Source: Ficedula albicollis (taxonomy: Eukaryota > Chordata > Aves > Passeriformes > Muscicapidae). From it: a stretch of DNA of 64,000 nt. Where the stretch lies: NCBI RefSeq assembly GCF_000247815.1, contig NC_021674.1, forward strand, positions 12,693,982 through 12,757,981, given 5' to 3'. The notes under the pieces are model-generated. The model had not been told where the DNA came from and made no database searches. It was given only the letters and a program-made list of their open reading frames with translations. A program made the translations under genes and the position numbers. Below are positions 24,841-39,283 of this stretch, in pieces (within the stretch, counting starts at the first letter, position 1; each line of letters opens with the position of its first letter).

Positions 24841-26966
24841 TCAGACAGACATACTTCAATATTTCATTCTACTTTAACTCATGTGCAAGACAGAAGAGAA
24901 CACTTCCACCTGTGCAGTAACTTCCTCTGATGTGGCTGCAGAAAGTGTCTGAAAATGCTTCCTATACCAATTGCATCTACTATTTCTCTTTATCACACTA
25001 AATCATCTCCAGCCATTTGTGTTCCCAGTGTCTAGAAATGCTGCTAAGGCTAAAGGAGCCTGAAATAAATCAGGAAAAGTGATTGATTGGCATTTGCAAG
25101 AGGAGTCACTCTTGTTCATCAACACACTAAGGATGGTTGTGACACTGGTGACACTGCCTTCCTGAGGCCATGAGAAACCAGCTACAGTCTGCCAGTGACA
25201 CATTGATTAGGGGTTTTGGTGGAAAGGGCATCTTGTACCTTCCATTTCTACTGCTATACCCTTGCTGATTCCAGTACTGACAGTTACCTCAGATGGATGA
25301 GAGCTCTGCACTCTGCTGGGGTGAAGAAATTACAGTATCACTAGAACTTGCAGGGTTTTAAGTGAGAAAACCAATGGGAGTGGCTGCCCTTCCAAAAACT
25401 AACACTCACTGCCAAAGGAACAAAACCCATTTCTGGGGAGGGCAGAGTGTGAAAATACTTGTATAAGGGACAATCCAGGAAGATCTCTATGTCACAAGAA
25501 TCTTGGGAGTGGCAGTTCAGTCTCAACAGCCTGCACATGACAGACCCTCCGGTGGAAAGGATGACGTGAGAAAAGAAACAAGAAAGACAGCTTGGGAAAT
25601 TTGGTACCTTGGCTATTTACCCGGGCCAGAATTGTGGAGTGACACACCTTTAGTTCACTGAGAACCTGAATTAATTTTAAGCTGTAGTAATGGAGAGAGA
25701 CACAAAATAATCCACAGATGTTTGCAGGAATGTGTAGCTCCAGTAACCTGTAATTTCTACCTTGAGCAACACTGATGGAAAAATGTAAAGGGCAAGGAGA
25801 GCCAGGAAGAGACATAAGGCAGAAGATATTTAAGTGAGGAGCAGGTAACAGGTTTGTGGCCATCATCCTTCTGGGCACTAACAAGAAGCACAATTTTCAG
25901 GGGAGGGTTAGGCCAGCTGGGCTCTGAAGGAGGCTATGTCTCTCAAACCATCCTGTCTGTCCCTGATAAGCTTCAGTAAATTTTTAAAATGCACTCTACT
26001 GTTATAATATATATATAATGGACAAACACTGCTTGTCACCAGCTGAAGGAAAGGGTCACTTACTGGGATGTTAAGAAAAAAATAATTTCCCAGTGAACTG
26101 GCAGTCCTGCTGTTTAACCAGCTCTAATAGTAAGCAGTGCTGTATCAATTACTTCCAAGGCAGCAACTGTCACTTGTTTTGGAAATTTGCATCTTTTAGA
26201 TGCATATTTTTGATCAACACTTTAGGCTCTCGAGCTGTCACTACGTTCACGTCACTGCTGTTAGTGCAATCACAAATTATTGCTTATCTGACTGATTGCC
26301 AGCAGTGCACTTCTGCCAAAACTGTCAATGCAAGCGCTTACAAGCTTTAATAAAATAGTTTAAAGTGTGTGTGTGTGCACATGTGAATGGGTTAGACAGA
26401 GTGGGAGAGAAAGAGACCAAATTGCACTTTTCAATGCTCAGTGGTGGAGCTGTTAGAGGATTACACAGACAAAACTCAATGAACTTATCATCTGTCCTAA
26501 TTTAACAAAATAAAACCAAAACCAGCATAACAAAGCAAAAAAACCCCAACCTTAAAGCTCTCAGGTAATAACTGAGTTTGGAGATGTGCATCTCTAACAC
26601 CCTTTTGGCATGAAGTAGACAACAGAAGTCAGGAAACCCCCAGGCATTGTACAACAACCCTGGCAAGAGTACAACTCATACGTGTTGCTACCTAAACCAG
26701 GGATTTAAAGTACAGTGTGTTTTCTGAAAAGAATCCTGTTCATTCATAGCTGAGAACCACCAGCAGATGAAATGCATGGGTTAAGAGCTGTCAAATGGTT
26801 TCTAACAAAGTCTGTACAAAATCATCAGAAGTCTCTAACAACCTCTGTCAAAATTATTGTTTTATTATAATCTCATATCCCCAAAAATGGAGAGAAACAT
26901 GTGACCTTCTGATTTAAAATAACAGGCGTGAAAAAGTTTTGAAGTTCCATTAGAGATGTGACGTGT
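24841..26966. other. No gene seen
   Basis: This sequence is mixed in composition. A minus frame at 25492-25893 is open for 133 codons but shows no domain or codon pattern that supports a gene. A short (GT)n stretch is at about 26365-26380. Confidence 0.55.
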
Positions 26967-27532
26967 GTGGATGTGAAAAACACGGTTCACTGCTTTGGGA
27001 GAATTAAAAGGTTTAATAAAAAGACAATAGGAGACATACATAAAGCAAAGGGTTAAAACGGCCGGGTGCTTGGCATGCTGCCGAGAGCACACCACTGCTT
27101 TGGGGACACCCCTTTAAATACGTTTTGCAATCCATCCGCTTGTTACATATTCATAAACCTTCATGCATAGTCAACTGTTTCTGGGAACTGTTTAGCATGG
27201 CCACTCCTTGGGTCCGCCTTTTTAGAGCATGTATGTTTCTTGGCTTGTGATTTTCTTCTTCACCTTATCCCTTTTAATTTGGGTGGTGGTCCAGTTGGTG
27301 CATGTTGATAATTGCCTTGTCACTTGCAGGGGTCCCCATCACATGTTCACGGGCTGTTATCTTTGACTAAGCAGGCAGTTTAAACATACTATCTCTAAAA
27401 AAAACTTATGTCTAACTTTTACTATTACCCAAGACTATATCCATATAGAAATGCTATTTTAACATTACACATATAGCATTTAACCAATACTGACGAAGAG
27501 CCAACAACATTTCATGCATTCCTAACAGTGGA
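26967..27532 (-). mobile_element. ERV LTR (minus orientation) with TATA box and poly-A signal
   Basis: Read on minus this is a well-formed LTR promoter. TATTTAAAGG (27120-27111) serves as TATA box, and ATTAAA (27017-27012) lies about 100 bp downstream as a polyadenylation signal, a usual spacing for the R region. It ends with AACCGTGTTTTTCACA. One boundary solution is 26972-27527 with TG...CA ends and the repeat GTGGA on both sides (26967-26971, 27528-27532). An alternative 3' terminus at ...CATCCACA (26966) is also plausible. ERVK-like by general appearance. Confidence 0.7.
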
Positions 27533-27882
27533 TAACTGTCATAATCCTTGCATATTGAATCAGCCTGTTACAAATGTCCAGTTTATGGGTACTTAGCCAG
27601 GGTAGAGTTTTGGAGCTGAGCAAGGCTGACAGTGAAACCAGAGCTGGTAAAATCTTCTGAGATTTGTGTGCTGTTAATAAGTCATCTGACCAAGCATATT
27701 TTGCTGGGAGAAATACCACTCAAACTTCTGTGACAAGCATTGTATCATTAATAATAATCTCTTACAAAGCATTTTAAGTAATTCTAAGTATTGTATCATA
27801 AAACTTAAGAAGCTTTTCCAAGTCATGTTGCAATATTATTTAGTGAAATCCTTTGATCTTTAAAATATAAATTCCAAAATAA
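27533..27882. other. No gene seen
   Basis: Short unique spacer between two LTRs. Confidence 0.6.
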
Positions 27883-28079
27883 TAAGTTGTCACAGTGTGA
27901 CTTGGGTTTTGCCAATTTTAATATACTTAATTTCTTTTAGAGATAGGATATAGGAGTAGAGACAAGGCAGGCTCAAAACTTAAAAGGGTACAAGAAGAAA
28001 TTTATGAATAACACAAAAAAATAATTCAGAATAAAATTCCTAGATTATTCCCTCCTCCCCTTCCTTCATCCCACATTCC

Positions 28080-29058
<979 letters not shown>

Positions 29059-29264
29059 AGTTGCATCTTTTCAATCTCTTCCCATCAGGAACTTTATCTT
29101 CATTCCGCTGACTTCTGTAGACTCCATGCTTTATTTCTTCTCATTCAGGGGAGCTCAGGAGATCGAGAATCTTATCCAGGCATTAAAAGAGTTAAAGTTG
29201 CATCCAGAACGTGAAGAAGCCATGCGGTCAGCTGGAGGCCTCTTCTCTCAGAACGGGGAGGGGG

Positions 29265-29485
29265 GAAGGGAGAGCCTTTGGTGGCTCCCTCCTCCCCCCG
29301 CTCGGCCACGCCACGGGGAGAGAGGAGCCGAACCGAGCCGAGCAGAGCAGAGCCGGGGGCCCCCAGGGCAGGGCCGGGCCGGGCCGGGCCCTCCGCAGAG
29401 CCCGGAGCCGGAACGGGGGGCGGCAGTGCCCCGGCCAGAGACCACCGCGCCTCCCGGGAGCCGGAAACCGAAAAAGAGATAGTTA
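29265..29485. promoter_or_regulatory. CpG-rich LTR promoter/leader region
   Basis: This is the most CpG-rich stretch in the window outside the artefacts, with repeated GCCGGGCCGG units and a GGGGCGG GC-box-like site. It lies inside the minus-strand LTR, downstream of its CCAAT boxes, as an LTR promoter or R region would. It is not evidence for a host-gene CpG island. Confidence 0.6.
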
Positions 29486-32400
29486 ACGTCATCCAGTGTT
29501 ATTTGTGAAAGCGAATTAATTTTCCATTGGTTTTCCCAGCTGTCCATCACCAAATCAGCTCTCTGATTGGTCCTCGCAGCCCACAGGGGAAGCCCCCAGA
29601 GACAGGACGGCCCCTCCTGTTCCCCAGTCTCGCGGTGCCTTCCCTCCGGCGAATCCACTCCCCCCTTGCATGTGCAACCAACACATAAGTGGGTTTTTCT
29701 TCCCATTCATTCATTCATATTCCTAAAATTCATATCCATGGTGAGATTTTTGGAGAAATTCCAATAAATTAATTTTCTCTCTCTATGTATTGATTTAAAC
29801 TCATTTTATTTGTCTCATCCCTGAAAAAAAATGTGGGCATGCAAGTTAAAAGCAAACATTATAACTGCATTCTGGCTGAATAATATCCCATCAAGTTGAT
29901 GGTACTTCATGCAATCCTGGAGAGTCAAAATACAAAATATGTTTTGTATAACTAAGACTAAAAATATTTCAGTTATGAGACTGACAACTCTTAGGCACTT
30001 GATAAGACTGAAATAAAGCAAGTTAAAGCAATGATTTACATTCCCACTTGTTGTGCATATCTCATATAAATATGTTAAAGGGAAGTATGTTTTGAGAAGA
30101 GTCTGATTCTTCCAGATGGCAGTGCTCAGTGTCTGCACAGTGATGCACTAATGTGCAGGAAAGGTGTTCAGAATGATGATCCTGGCTCCTCACCTAGAGG
30201 TGTTTGAAACTTGTCTGTGGTAAGTAAACCTACATAGGAAACACTTAGGCAAGTATTTTTCCACCAAAAATTGCACACATCCAGCACAGCCTGAAGTCAA
30301 AGCAGGCGTGTTACTTTGCTGCAGGCGTGGCATAATACCTCTGCTGGTGTTACAGAGGAATAGATGAATGAAAACCAGGATCTAATATAAGGGAATAAAT
30401 CTAGGGTAGCTAAAGTCTGACTAACTGACAGCTAAAGCAGCCCATGGCTTTTTTTTTTTGTTTTGGTTTTTTTTTTTGTTGTTTTTTTGTTTGTTTGTTT
30501 GTTTGTTTTTAGCTTTTTGGTTTTTTTAAATTCTGTAAAATAGAATACTAGAGCTAAATATTACTCCACTAGAACTAAACATTTTTCCAACTTTCCTTCA
30601 TTAACCAAAAAAGAATCTCTTTACCTGGAACTCTTTATTTGCTGATGTGTCTGAGGGATCTTTCTCAGCTTTCACTGCACACCCGGCTGGCTCCTTCTCC
30701 ATTTCTTAATACCTGCTCTGGATGACATTACTCTGTGGAAGTCAGCATTTGGTTCTAGAAATGTACAAATAGACATTTTGCTTTGGTAGTTACTAATGTT
30801 AAAAGTGCATTAATTTCACTTTCCTTTGTGATTTAGACCCTGTGATATTTCTCATGTGTTTACCCCAAATTTAAAAATATTTACAAAATACAAAAATCAC
30901 ATTCCAGTGGGGGGTTGTCATGGCACACTAATATCTTTCTAAATATAAAGCATTGGGTACATCACCAACAGTTCCCTTTGATTGTGTGCTTTAGGTGATT
31001 TAAATTTCCCAGGTAAGATAATGGCATGATTGTCAGGGTCACTGTTACTGCAAGCTTGTGTGAGAATGTGTATAAGTCTAAAAGCTCCTGGAATGAAGCT
31101 TGGGAAGGCTACATGGGTGTGTGAAATTATGGGGTTCAGCTGTTTTGGTTTTTTATCTGTCTCCTTGCCTTTTTATAAAACCTGCAGCATCAGCTGCCAT
31201 TGCAATCAATGCAGGTTTAACAAATTTCAGTCAAGGCTGAATGAAAAACAAATAGGTAGACAGATCAATGAAGTGATCATGCAGATCTTTGCATATGTGA
31301 GTAGGTCACACTACAGGAGCCTAAACGAAATAATGGATTTAATGCCAATCCAGCTGTTAATGAGAATTCTGCTAATTATGCCCTAGTAGTGACAGGGGCA
31401 ATGGCTTTTACAAATCAAGGAAAAGTCCTGTAATGAACTAGTCTAACTCAATACTCTGAGTCCAGCCTTCCCATCCAGAACATCTTTTTAACTCTTGCAT
31501 TTGAGAAAGCAAAATATGGTCCTGCTTATTTTGTTCAGCAACTCTGATGTGTAAGTTTTAAACACAACAACTTAGGATCTCTCACTAAAACTACCTGACT
31601 GTTTTCTACAGCAGCATCTGTTTTCCAAGTAGCATCATCCTGATACAAAGATTTTTTTCACACCATTGATTTGACTGCAATATGTATCCACAATATTCAT
31701 GACAGCAATATACAGCTTTCAGCAGAAAATCCTTTGCGTCCATGTGTGATCCCTTTCAGTTCTTTTTCCACAAAGAGGAAAATGCAAGATCAGGATCTTA
31801 GCTGCAGTAGAAATACATTTTTAAAGGACAATAGTTTTTATACACATGTAGTGTAAAATGGAATAGATATGGCTATATCCTAAAAGCTCATTGAGAAGGC
31901 TGTAATTCCCATCAGGTGTCTTGTGTGGTTAAGGTTTTCTTGCACTGAGTGTACACTTAACTTGAGAGCCCAGAATGTGTGAAGGATCATCCTGAAATCT
32001 GTTCAGTAGCTGAAGAAATTATATTCTGCTGTCCTCCTGTTATTGCTTGGAAGTGTGGTAGATTCCAGCAGGGAAGCCCTGTGGCTGATGGAAGCAGGGC
32101 TGAGGAAATCTGGTTGCTGGCAAGACCTCCAAGCCTCTGATAAAAGCAGCATGCTACAGGAGATTTTGACTAGAATGCTGGAACCCTCCAGGTCTTCAAA
32201 TCTCTGTGCTCAGAAGGCAAAGTACCTGCATCAACTGCCTAAAGCTCTATCAGCAGAAAGTTTGCACTCTGGGAACACAGAGACCTCTGAATTCCTGTGT
32301 AACCAGCACAGGCCTTTAAACATGGCTTTTAGCTTGTTATGACTGAGTTAACTCCATCTTCTGCAGTGTTACATCGAATTTTTTTTTTAGAAGAACCAGG

Positions 32401-35400
32401 GATGTGAAACATTGCAGAGGTTAAACTGACCCAGATTAAAAGGGCTGAGATCAAGAAAAAGGAGTCTGATGTCAACAGAAACAGCCACATCATGAACACC
32501 AAACAGCTGCATGATTTCTTGGACTTGTAAGAATTTAATTTGAATTTGAATTAATTTTGGCCTGTGTAATCTGCCTCAGTGTGTTTTGGATTGTCATTCT
32601 ATTTGATGCTTCTCTTGCTTATGGTACCTACTACCTTGCATTCAAAAGCCATTACTTCAAGCCACTAAAAGAAATAGCTAAAAAGAAAAAAGAAAGAAAA
32701 ATCCACCTATGTTACACTCTCTGGACAAATTTTTAATTCTTTTCCAGCAAAGCCACAAAGCACAAAACTTACTGCATTATGAAAGCCATATTTTCTTATA
32801 ATGGCTTCAGCAGGTGGAGCATCAAGAAAACTTGTAATTGCCAGAGATGAATAATAAAATTATGAAAACTTCACACAATTTTTTAGTGGGTAAGAATATG
32901 AACAGAACAACTCCATCTTAAAAAAAATTCTCTGAATTCGCCTAAAAAGGAGTATCCAGAATTATGAAGAATTATTACTTCTACTAATTCAGCACCTCAA
33001 AATTCTCCCCTCCTTCCCTTGAAATTATTGCAGCTTTTTTTCTCCTTTATGAGATTTTAAACTTGTATCTGCAGCCTTAATTTTGTGAATAAGTGTGTGC
33101 TTAAGTAGTATAACTATGGAAAAGATCTCTACTACTACTATTCTTTTCCACTAGTTTCAGAAGGACATATTTTCCCATTACATGTAGGTATATGTGAGAG
33201 AGAGAACATATAAACCACAGGTTAAATAACAGCTGCCACAGATTATTTATTTTTTAAAATCTTGACCAGGGTCTCTTGTCATGTTGTTTGGATATTCCTG
33301 AATACCTTGTTGGGTTAAATTCACTAAATTCAATATTTAGGTACTGCTCTGGGGTCTTCAGAATGTCATGAACTTGAAGACAGATAAAGTTCACTGGTGG
33401 GGAAGGTAGCTTTGTTTTTCACCCTGCCTCATGACTGATAACATAAATATCTGGGTCTTCTACATCCTAAACAAATGCCCAAAGAACTGCCCAACTACAA
33501 TATCTACTCAAAGACAATTACTATTCTGGGGTTCACCCTTCTGTTATTCTTGCTCAAGCTGTTCAAATATTTAGAGAGTTAAACAGAAATGAGAATTATT
33601 CTCTAGTCTGAGCATCCACTAGGGATGCCCAGGCCTCTCCTCAGCTCTCATGCAAAGCAGAACAGATTCATCTAATTAAGATATATTCCAAAATAAAAAT
33701 CAGACAAAATGTAAATGAAATGTTAGGAATTCCACATCCTTAATGGCAGAAGGGATAGGGTGTTTTGTGTGTATCTTCCTGTGATTCTTTGAAAGGCCAA
33801 CTTCATATTTTTCATCTTCAGACTTTCTATTTTCTTTCCTTTACTATAGTGGTTAACATAAAAAAATTATTTTCATTTCATAATGTTATATGACAATCTT
33901 TAATTAACAGATTTTTGTATTGCCTTGATTTTTTGAATTTTCCATCCCTTATTTTTAGCCACATTGGCTGTACAAGTCAGTACCATTAAATTCTCTTGAT
34001 TTTTGCTGTTCTTCCAATTGCTGTAGGTTCTTTATCTCTCTCTAGTATAATATCAGGGTTCTTTTTCCCAATAAAACTTCATTTTATAGGAAAAAAACAA
34101 AAGTATTTGAAGCTATTTTAAGAAAAGGGTACATTTTGAAGAAGCTTTTAGTACCAAAACCAGAACAAAATCAAATAAAATAATTATGTTACATAACTTT
34201 CAAAATTAAAGTTTTCCTTTTTAAAATTCAATTTATTATTTCGGCAACAATTCTGCTACTACATTACAGAATAATGCTTTCCAATGAGGTTGAAATTAAG
34301 TTAGAAGAGATTTATGCTGGATTTGTTGGTGTCTCTTCCAAACATTTGGCAAGCTTGAAAGAATTCAAGTCTTTCCTCAGTTTTCTCCAGCCCACAACCT
34401 CCACAAGAGTGAATGTTTGGTGTCAATTATTAGGCTGCAGTTCTGTTGAATACAGAACATGGGTTCTGCTGAGCTCTGCAGTCCTCACTCATCCATGTAA
34501 CATCTTTTGATGTCTGGCTTTAGCTTTTGGAGTCTGCACTATACAATCTCCTTTATTAATCAAGTGGATGGATGCTCTCCCTCATAATTCACTTCCATGC
34601 AAAGGGAGTGGAGGACATAAGGAGATATTTTCCTTTGTGCAGGCAGTTCAGCATGATCCCAGTGCAGCACAGAGATGCCTGCTGGGAGAAACACCTGTCA
34701 CCACTGAAATCACTGGCAGTTTTGGCTTTTACTTCAGTGGATGTGGTGTTGACTTCATTGAGGTTTGATCCAAAAGTTAATTGGCATCCCTAGCCATTAA
34801 GCTGATTAATTTGTGTGGCTTACATGAACACCAATGCCAGTAAGAGACAGAATCCCATTTGTAAGTTATCCAGTGAGCAAATTCTAAATGTTACTCATAA
34901 ATACATTTATTGGTCCTCACCGAGACACCATCCTTGTACTGGAGGGGAAGCCAGCATCCATTTGCTATGTGCAGCTGGAGACAAGGCCAGAGTTTATCAC
35001 TGAGGTGCCTTTGCTGACCTTATTGATGCCTCCCTTGTGCCACTTCACTATGTGGTCCTAATCTCTGTGCAGTCTTTCAGATATTCAGTGCTCACTGATA
35101 CACAAACTGCTTAATCTCCCTGCAATTTAGCTGTTTGTATCATCAGCCTCTCACCTCTGTGCAGATCACTTGTTTCAATTTCCCAGTGTGCTTTTAGCAA
35201 TCAAGTATACATTAGTTTCATCTAATTCTTACCAAAGCATTAATGCATTTGTCTCTCAGTTTCTGAAAGACCTCTTGGGGGATTTCAATTTAATTATTTT
35301 TTCGGTGAGGTTTTCTTAAAGGCACTGAAAATGGAAGAACCAGGAACACAAGACTTCCAGCATTACATCTGGCAAGTGACAGACATTTCCCAGTCTGTAA

Positions 35401-38071
35401 TGAAAATATATTTTTGTTTAAACTGAGTGTATTAGAGCTGGCTGAGATGCTACACATGGTCTTCTGCTAAGAAACTGTTGGAAAGAGTTTTCATATTCCT
35501 TCTCTCTGGGTGTTTGTTGTGATTTACCACAAGGCCATCAATTGCCTCTACTGCATGAAATTTATATTGTCTGTTACCCACATCACGACCATGGCAGGCA
35601 CAGCTGTAATCTGCCAGAGGAAGGATTTCATTTGCTTCTCTTTTAAAGGTCTTGCATTGAATTCCCGGGGTAGCCCACAGATGGGACCAGAGGGGAATTC
35701 CTTGTGAGAAGTGTGAGAAGGATGGTGCTAACCAGCAAGCCAGATCATGCTTCTGCTACACCTCTCTATGACTAAAGTGTAGCAGAGCTTGTGTTGGCTT
35801 AACAGACCCCTGGGAATTGGCACAGAAGCTGCAGATAACACAGAATTTGTTAACATTTGTATGAGAAATAATACAGTAGAGAACAGTTTTAAGTGTATAC
35901 AATCCAGAGAGATAAATGGGTAATTTATATGTGGGACATAAATTGCTATTTAGCAAGAAATATTAGAAAACAACAACAACAACAACAAAACCCAGTTTGC
36001 AAATGAAAGCTATATGAGTCAGACTTTGGTATTAATTTTATTGTTTTTAACATAACTTCTCTAATACACACTTACTCCTGCCCAACTAAAAATTAACTGA
36101 ACTCTCCTTCATCTACATTTATGGTTTCTGTTACTTCTCATGGGTGCTTTCCATTCTTTATATATGCTGCTAATGTTAGTGCACCCTACTGATCCTTGCA
36201 ATGTAACATCGCCCTTCTAAATATCTTTTTTTTCATAAACGCCTGAAAATCCTTGGTGAGTATTTGTTCCAAGATCTCAGCAGATGGAGATTTTGGGAAA
36301 CTTTGAGATTCATGCATTTTTGTAGCACAGCCAAGAATTTAAATTATCACTGTCTTTCCACACACATTATGTTTAGGTGTATGGGTATAGCTAGAAAGGG
36401 AAGTGAAACTTGCAGGAATTCCTATTTGCAAATAACATCTGTGCAAACCCTATTAATATAGAATGGGTGGGGCTAAATACAGAGGTGAACTATTGTTATT
36501 GTGAGAGTGTACATATATCAGATAATAATGAAAGTATGGTTCTGGTAACATTGGTTTCCTTACCACTTCCTTTATTACAGCTATTACTTTCCTCAGAAAT
36601 AAACAAGCAATTTGTAAAGAAGGGAGTTTTTAATGATCTGAGAGTAGCACTCCACACACTCTTCAATATGGGCCTGAAACTTGCTTGGGTACTGCATGAC
36701 TGTATTTGAGTTACAAGCAGCAGAAGCAAAAAGAAACAATCAAAGTTTAAATTGGACTGGGTACTTGAAAGACACTATTTATGAAGAAAGAACATATTTG
36801 CACTGTGTTAATCTTCCTGAGTAGGACAAACACTAATAAAAGTGTAAACTTGATTCTTTTATGTAGTTTTTTAGGCTGTAATGGACTTATCCCTCTTTGT
36901 CATGGAAGAGGACAGGTTGGCATCCTCCTCAAGCAACCCTGGTGAGACAGAAGGTAAAGTCCTACTTCTCTTTAGGAACAAGTTTTTTCTTCTCTGAAAA
37001 GATCTTTAAATAATAGACTTGCTTATAGACAGCATGACGCCAGCAGGAACTCCTTGGCAGCACAAGTGCCACATGCCGCTGCCTGTTAGCAATGTAGATA
37101 TGTTTTTGTCTTCTGATATGCATACTGAAATCTGTCAGAATTACACTATCATCTAGTAATTAAAAGTCTAGCCCTTTATGTTGGTGAAACTGAGCCTCAT
37201 TACCTGACCTGAGAAACAGCTATTGTCACTCTGAGGACTAGGAAATGTTTATCAAAGCGAGCAGAACTGAAATTCCAGCAAAATTTCTGGGTATTGTTCG
37301 AACAATAGCTCTTTTTCTTTCAAGTCTCAGGACAAAATAGATTGATGATAAACGTTTTTTCCTTACCAATTTTATTCATGCCTTAAAGTGGTTTTTTTTT
37401 TTTAGCTTGTTTCTTTCTGAATGCCTAAAACTGCAAAATTTCCAGGATAAATAGATTCCTGCAAAAATAACCCTTCATGGATCACTATGGGGTTTTATGC
37501 TTATGTTTGAAAATCTAATAATGAGAAAATTACTCTGTCTGCTATTTCCCTTCTCCCTTCACAGCCCTTTTAACTGTCATTCAAAAACCAAACCATGATT
37601 CATAAAATCCAGACAAAGCCCATTCAACATCAAAGCACTAAACATCTTCTCATTTGACATACAATCTCCTCATAGAACAAGCTTGAAAAATGTGCTTTCT
37701 TCATTCTTACTTATCTATCCATGAAATGTTAGAGGCATGCAGAAGGAGCCAACAGATATATATTTTATATAGCCTTACTAATTCTCACTTGAAAGAAGAA
37801 TATTTCATAATATTTCAAAAGGTAAAATTCGAAATGAAAGCAAAGGATGACTTGTATGCTGCAAGCAAATATTTTTCAAAGTTCATTTGCCAAGTTTGTT
37901 TGCTAAGTTCCATATCCAGTGCAAATGTGTGTGAAGTACGGTCTTCTCTATCCATAGCCTGAAATCTAGCATACTTTAAGTGCATGTTGATATTTTAAAA
38001 TCTCCCTGCAATTTTGTAGGCAATAATATTTTGCTTTTGTAAGTGATCTGTGTTCACAAGAGGAAAGTATT

Positions 38072-38175
38072 TCAATGGATTTGCAGTCAGTCAGAATCTA
38101 GGGAGTTTCTGCAGAAAAGGGCCTCCATTTGGAAAGTTGTGGCCTATTATGTAAAATAACAGTAACTTAAAAAGG
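38072..38175. repeat. Diverged direct repeat, copy 1
   Basis: This shares GTCAGAAT, TTTCTGCAGAAAAG, AGCCTC/GGCCTC and AGTAACTTAAAAA blocks, in order and spacing, with 39165-39283. It may be an old segmental duplication or two copies of an unrecognised dispersed repeat. Confidence 0.6.
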
Positions 38176-39164
38176 TCAAAGACTGACAGTTGGGTTTCTG
38201 AATTTGAATTTAGCTATGCAAAGATGACTAAATCACAGATTCAAACATAATTTTAATGTTTTTAACTTCTCCAAACCCAGGAATTTGCTTTGAGCCTTTC
38301 TTTTAACATCTGGAATCCAAGGAATAATTATCTTAATTAAGGTGTACAAAGAGACATTATCTATTTGGTATATGTATATGTAGCAATTAAAGAAGTGACT
38401 GCTCCATTAGAAGGTGCATACCTCAATTACCTTTATTTTTAGCTTTTCTCATTGTGATACAGAACACTGTTTTGTTTTGTTTTGTTTTGTTTTGTTTTTC
38501 CTGAGCATCTTTTAAAATGCAGAAAAAATTGACTAAGATTAAATTAGGATGAAAGACATACCTTGTCAAATTCTATGGTGAAAAACAGGGAGAAGAACAG
38601 AAAATAAAAGGCACCTTGGTGAAAAATCTTGATGATTGCTGTCAGCTGCAGGAGAGAGTCATGACTTTTCCTTCAGGGGAGCAGGGTTTAATCTCCTATG
38701 GGTCATGCTAGAAGGCTCAATTAAAGATTGTTTTCTCTGTTTCTCATGGACAGGAACGAACAATTGGATATTGTGCAGGATTTTCTGTTAAATCAGCTTT
38801 CACCTCTGTGTCTGGCGTATTTGCCACCATTGCCAGCAGTGTGAGAGGGAAAATGCTGAAACTGTTCCCAACTACTGCAAAAAATTAACCCTGTCCTGGC
38901 CAAAATGAGGGCAAGGTGGTAGACTGTGGTCGCAAGGAATTAATTTTTGTCTAGTATTATGTGACTATGCAGAAAACCAAAGACGTCCTGCTCTCTTGTA
39001 TTGTTTTTTTTCTCCTAGAGGCAGTGGTGGTAGGCTAAATCTTTAAAAAAATCAATAAAGAAAGAAGTTTTCCTTTTGCTTCGTTTAGACTAATCAAATG
39101 CACTTCATCAGGAGTTTTAAGGGGAAAATCAAGGAACATTTTAAAGCCTTCTATAACATAGTCC

Positions 39165-39283
39165 CAATGAATTCATAGCCTGTCAGAATTCAGGAAATTT
39201 CTGCAGAAAAGAGCCTCAGTTTGAAAAGCTGTGACTGACTACAGCATAATTTTCAATATAAAAATATAAGTAACTTAAAAAAC
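39165..39283. repeat. Diverged direct repeat, copy 2
   Basis: Partner of the block at 38072-38175, about 1.1 kb away and in the same orientation. It is slightly longer because of an insertion before the shared AGTAACTTAAAAA block. Confidence 0.6.

Noticed and set aside
25492..25893. Minus-strand frame of 133 codons
   Set aside because: No recognisable domain, no coding-like pattern and no splice context. Most likely chance.
29126..29706. Several overlapping frames of 76-152 codons, CpG-island-like sequence
   Set aside because: The CpG-rich stretch is the promoter/leader of a solo LTR with target-site duplication, not a host gene start.
34690..34770. GGCAGTTTTGGCTTTTACTTC with a following 'GACTTCATTGAGG' that resembles an ancient amniote interspersed repeat
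   Set aside because: Too short and diverged to name without a repeat-library alignment.
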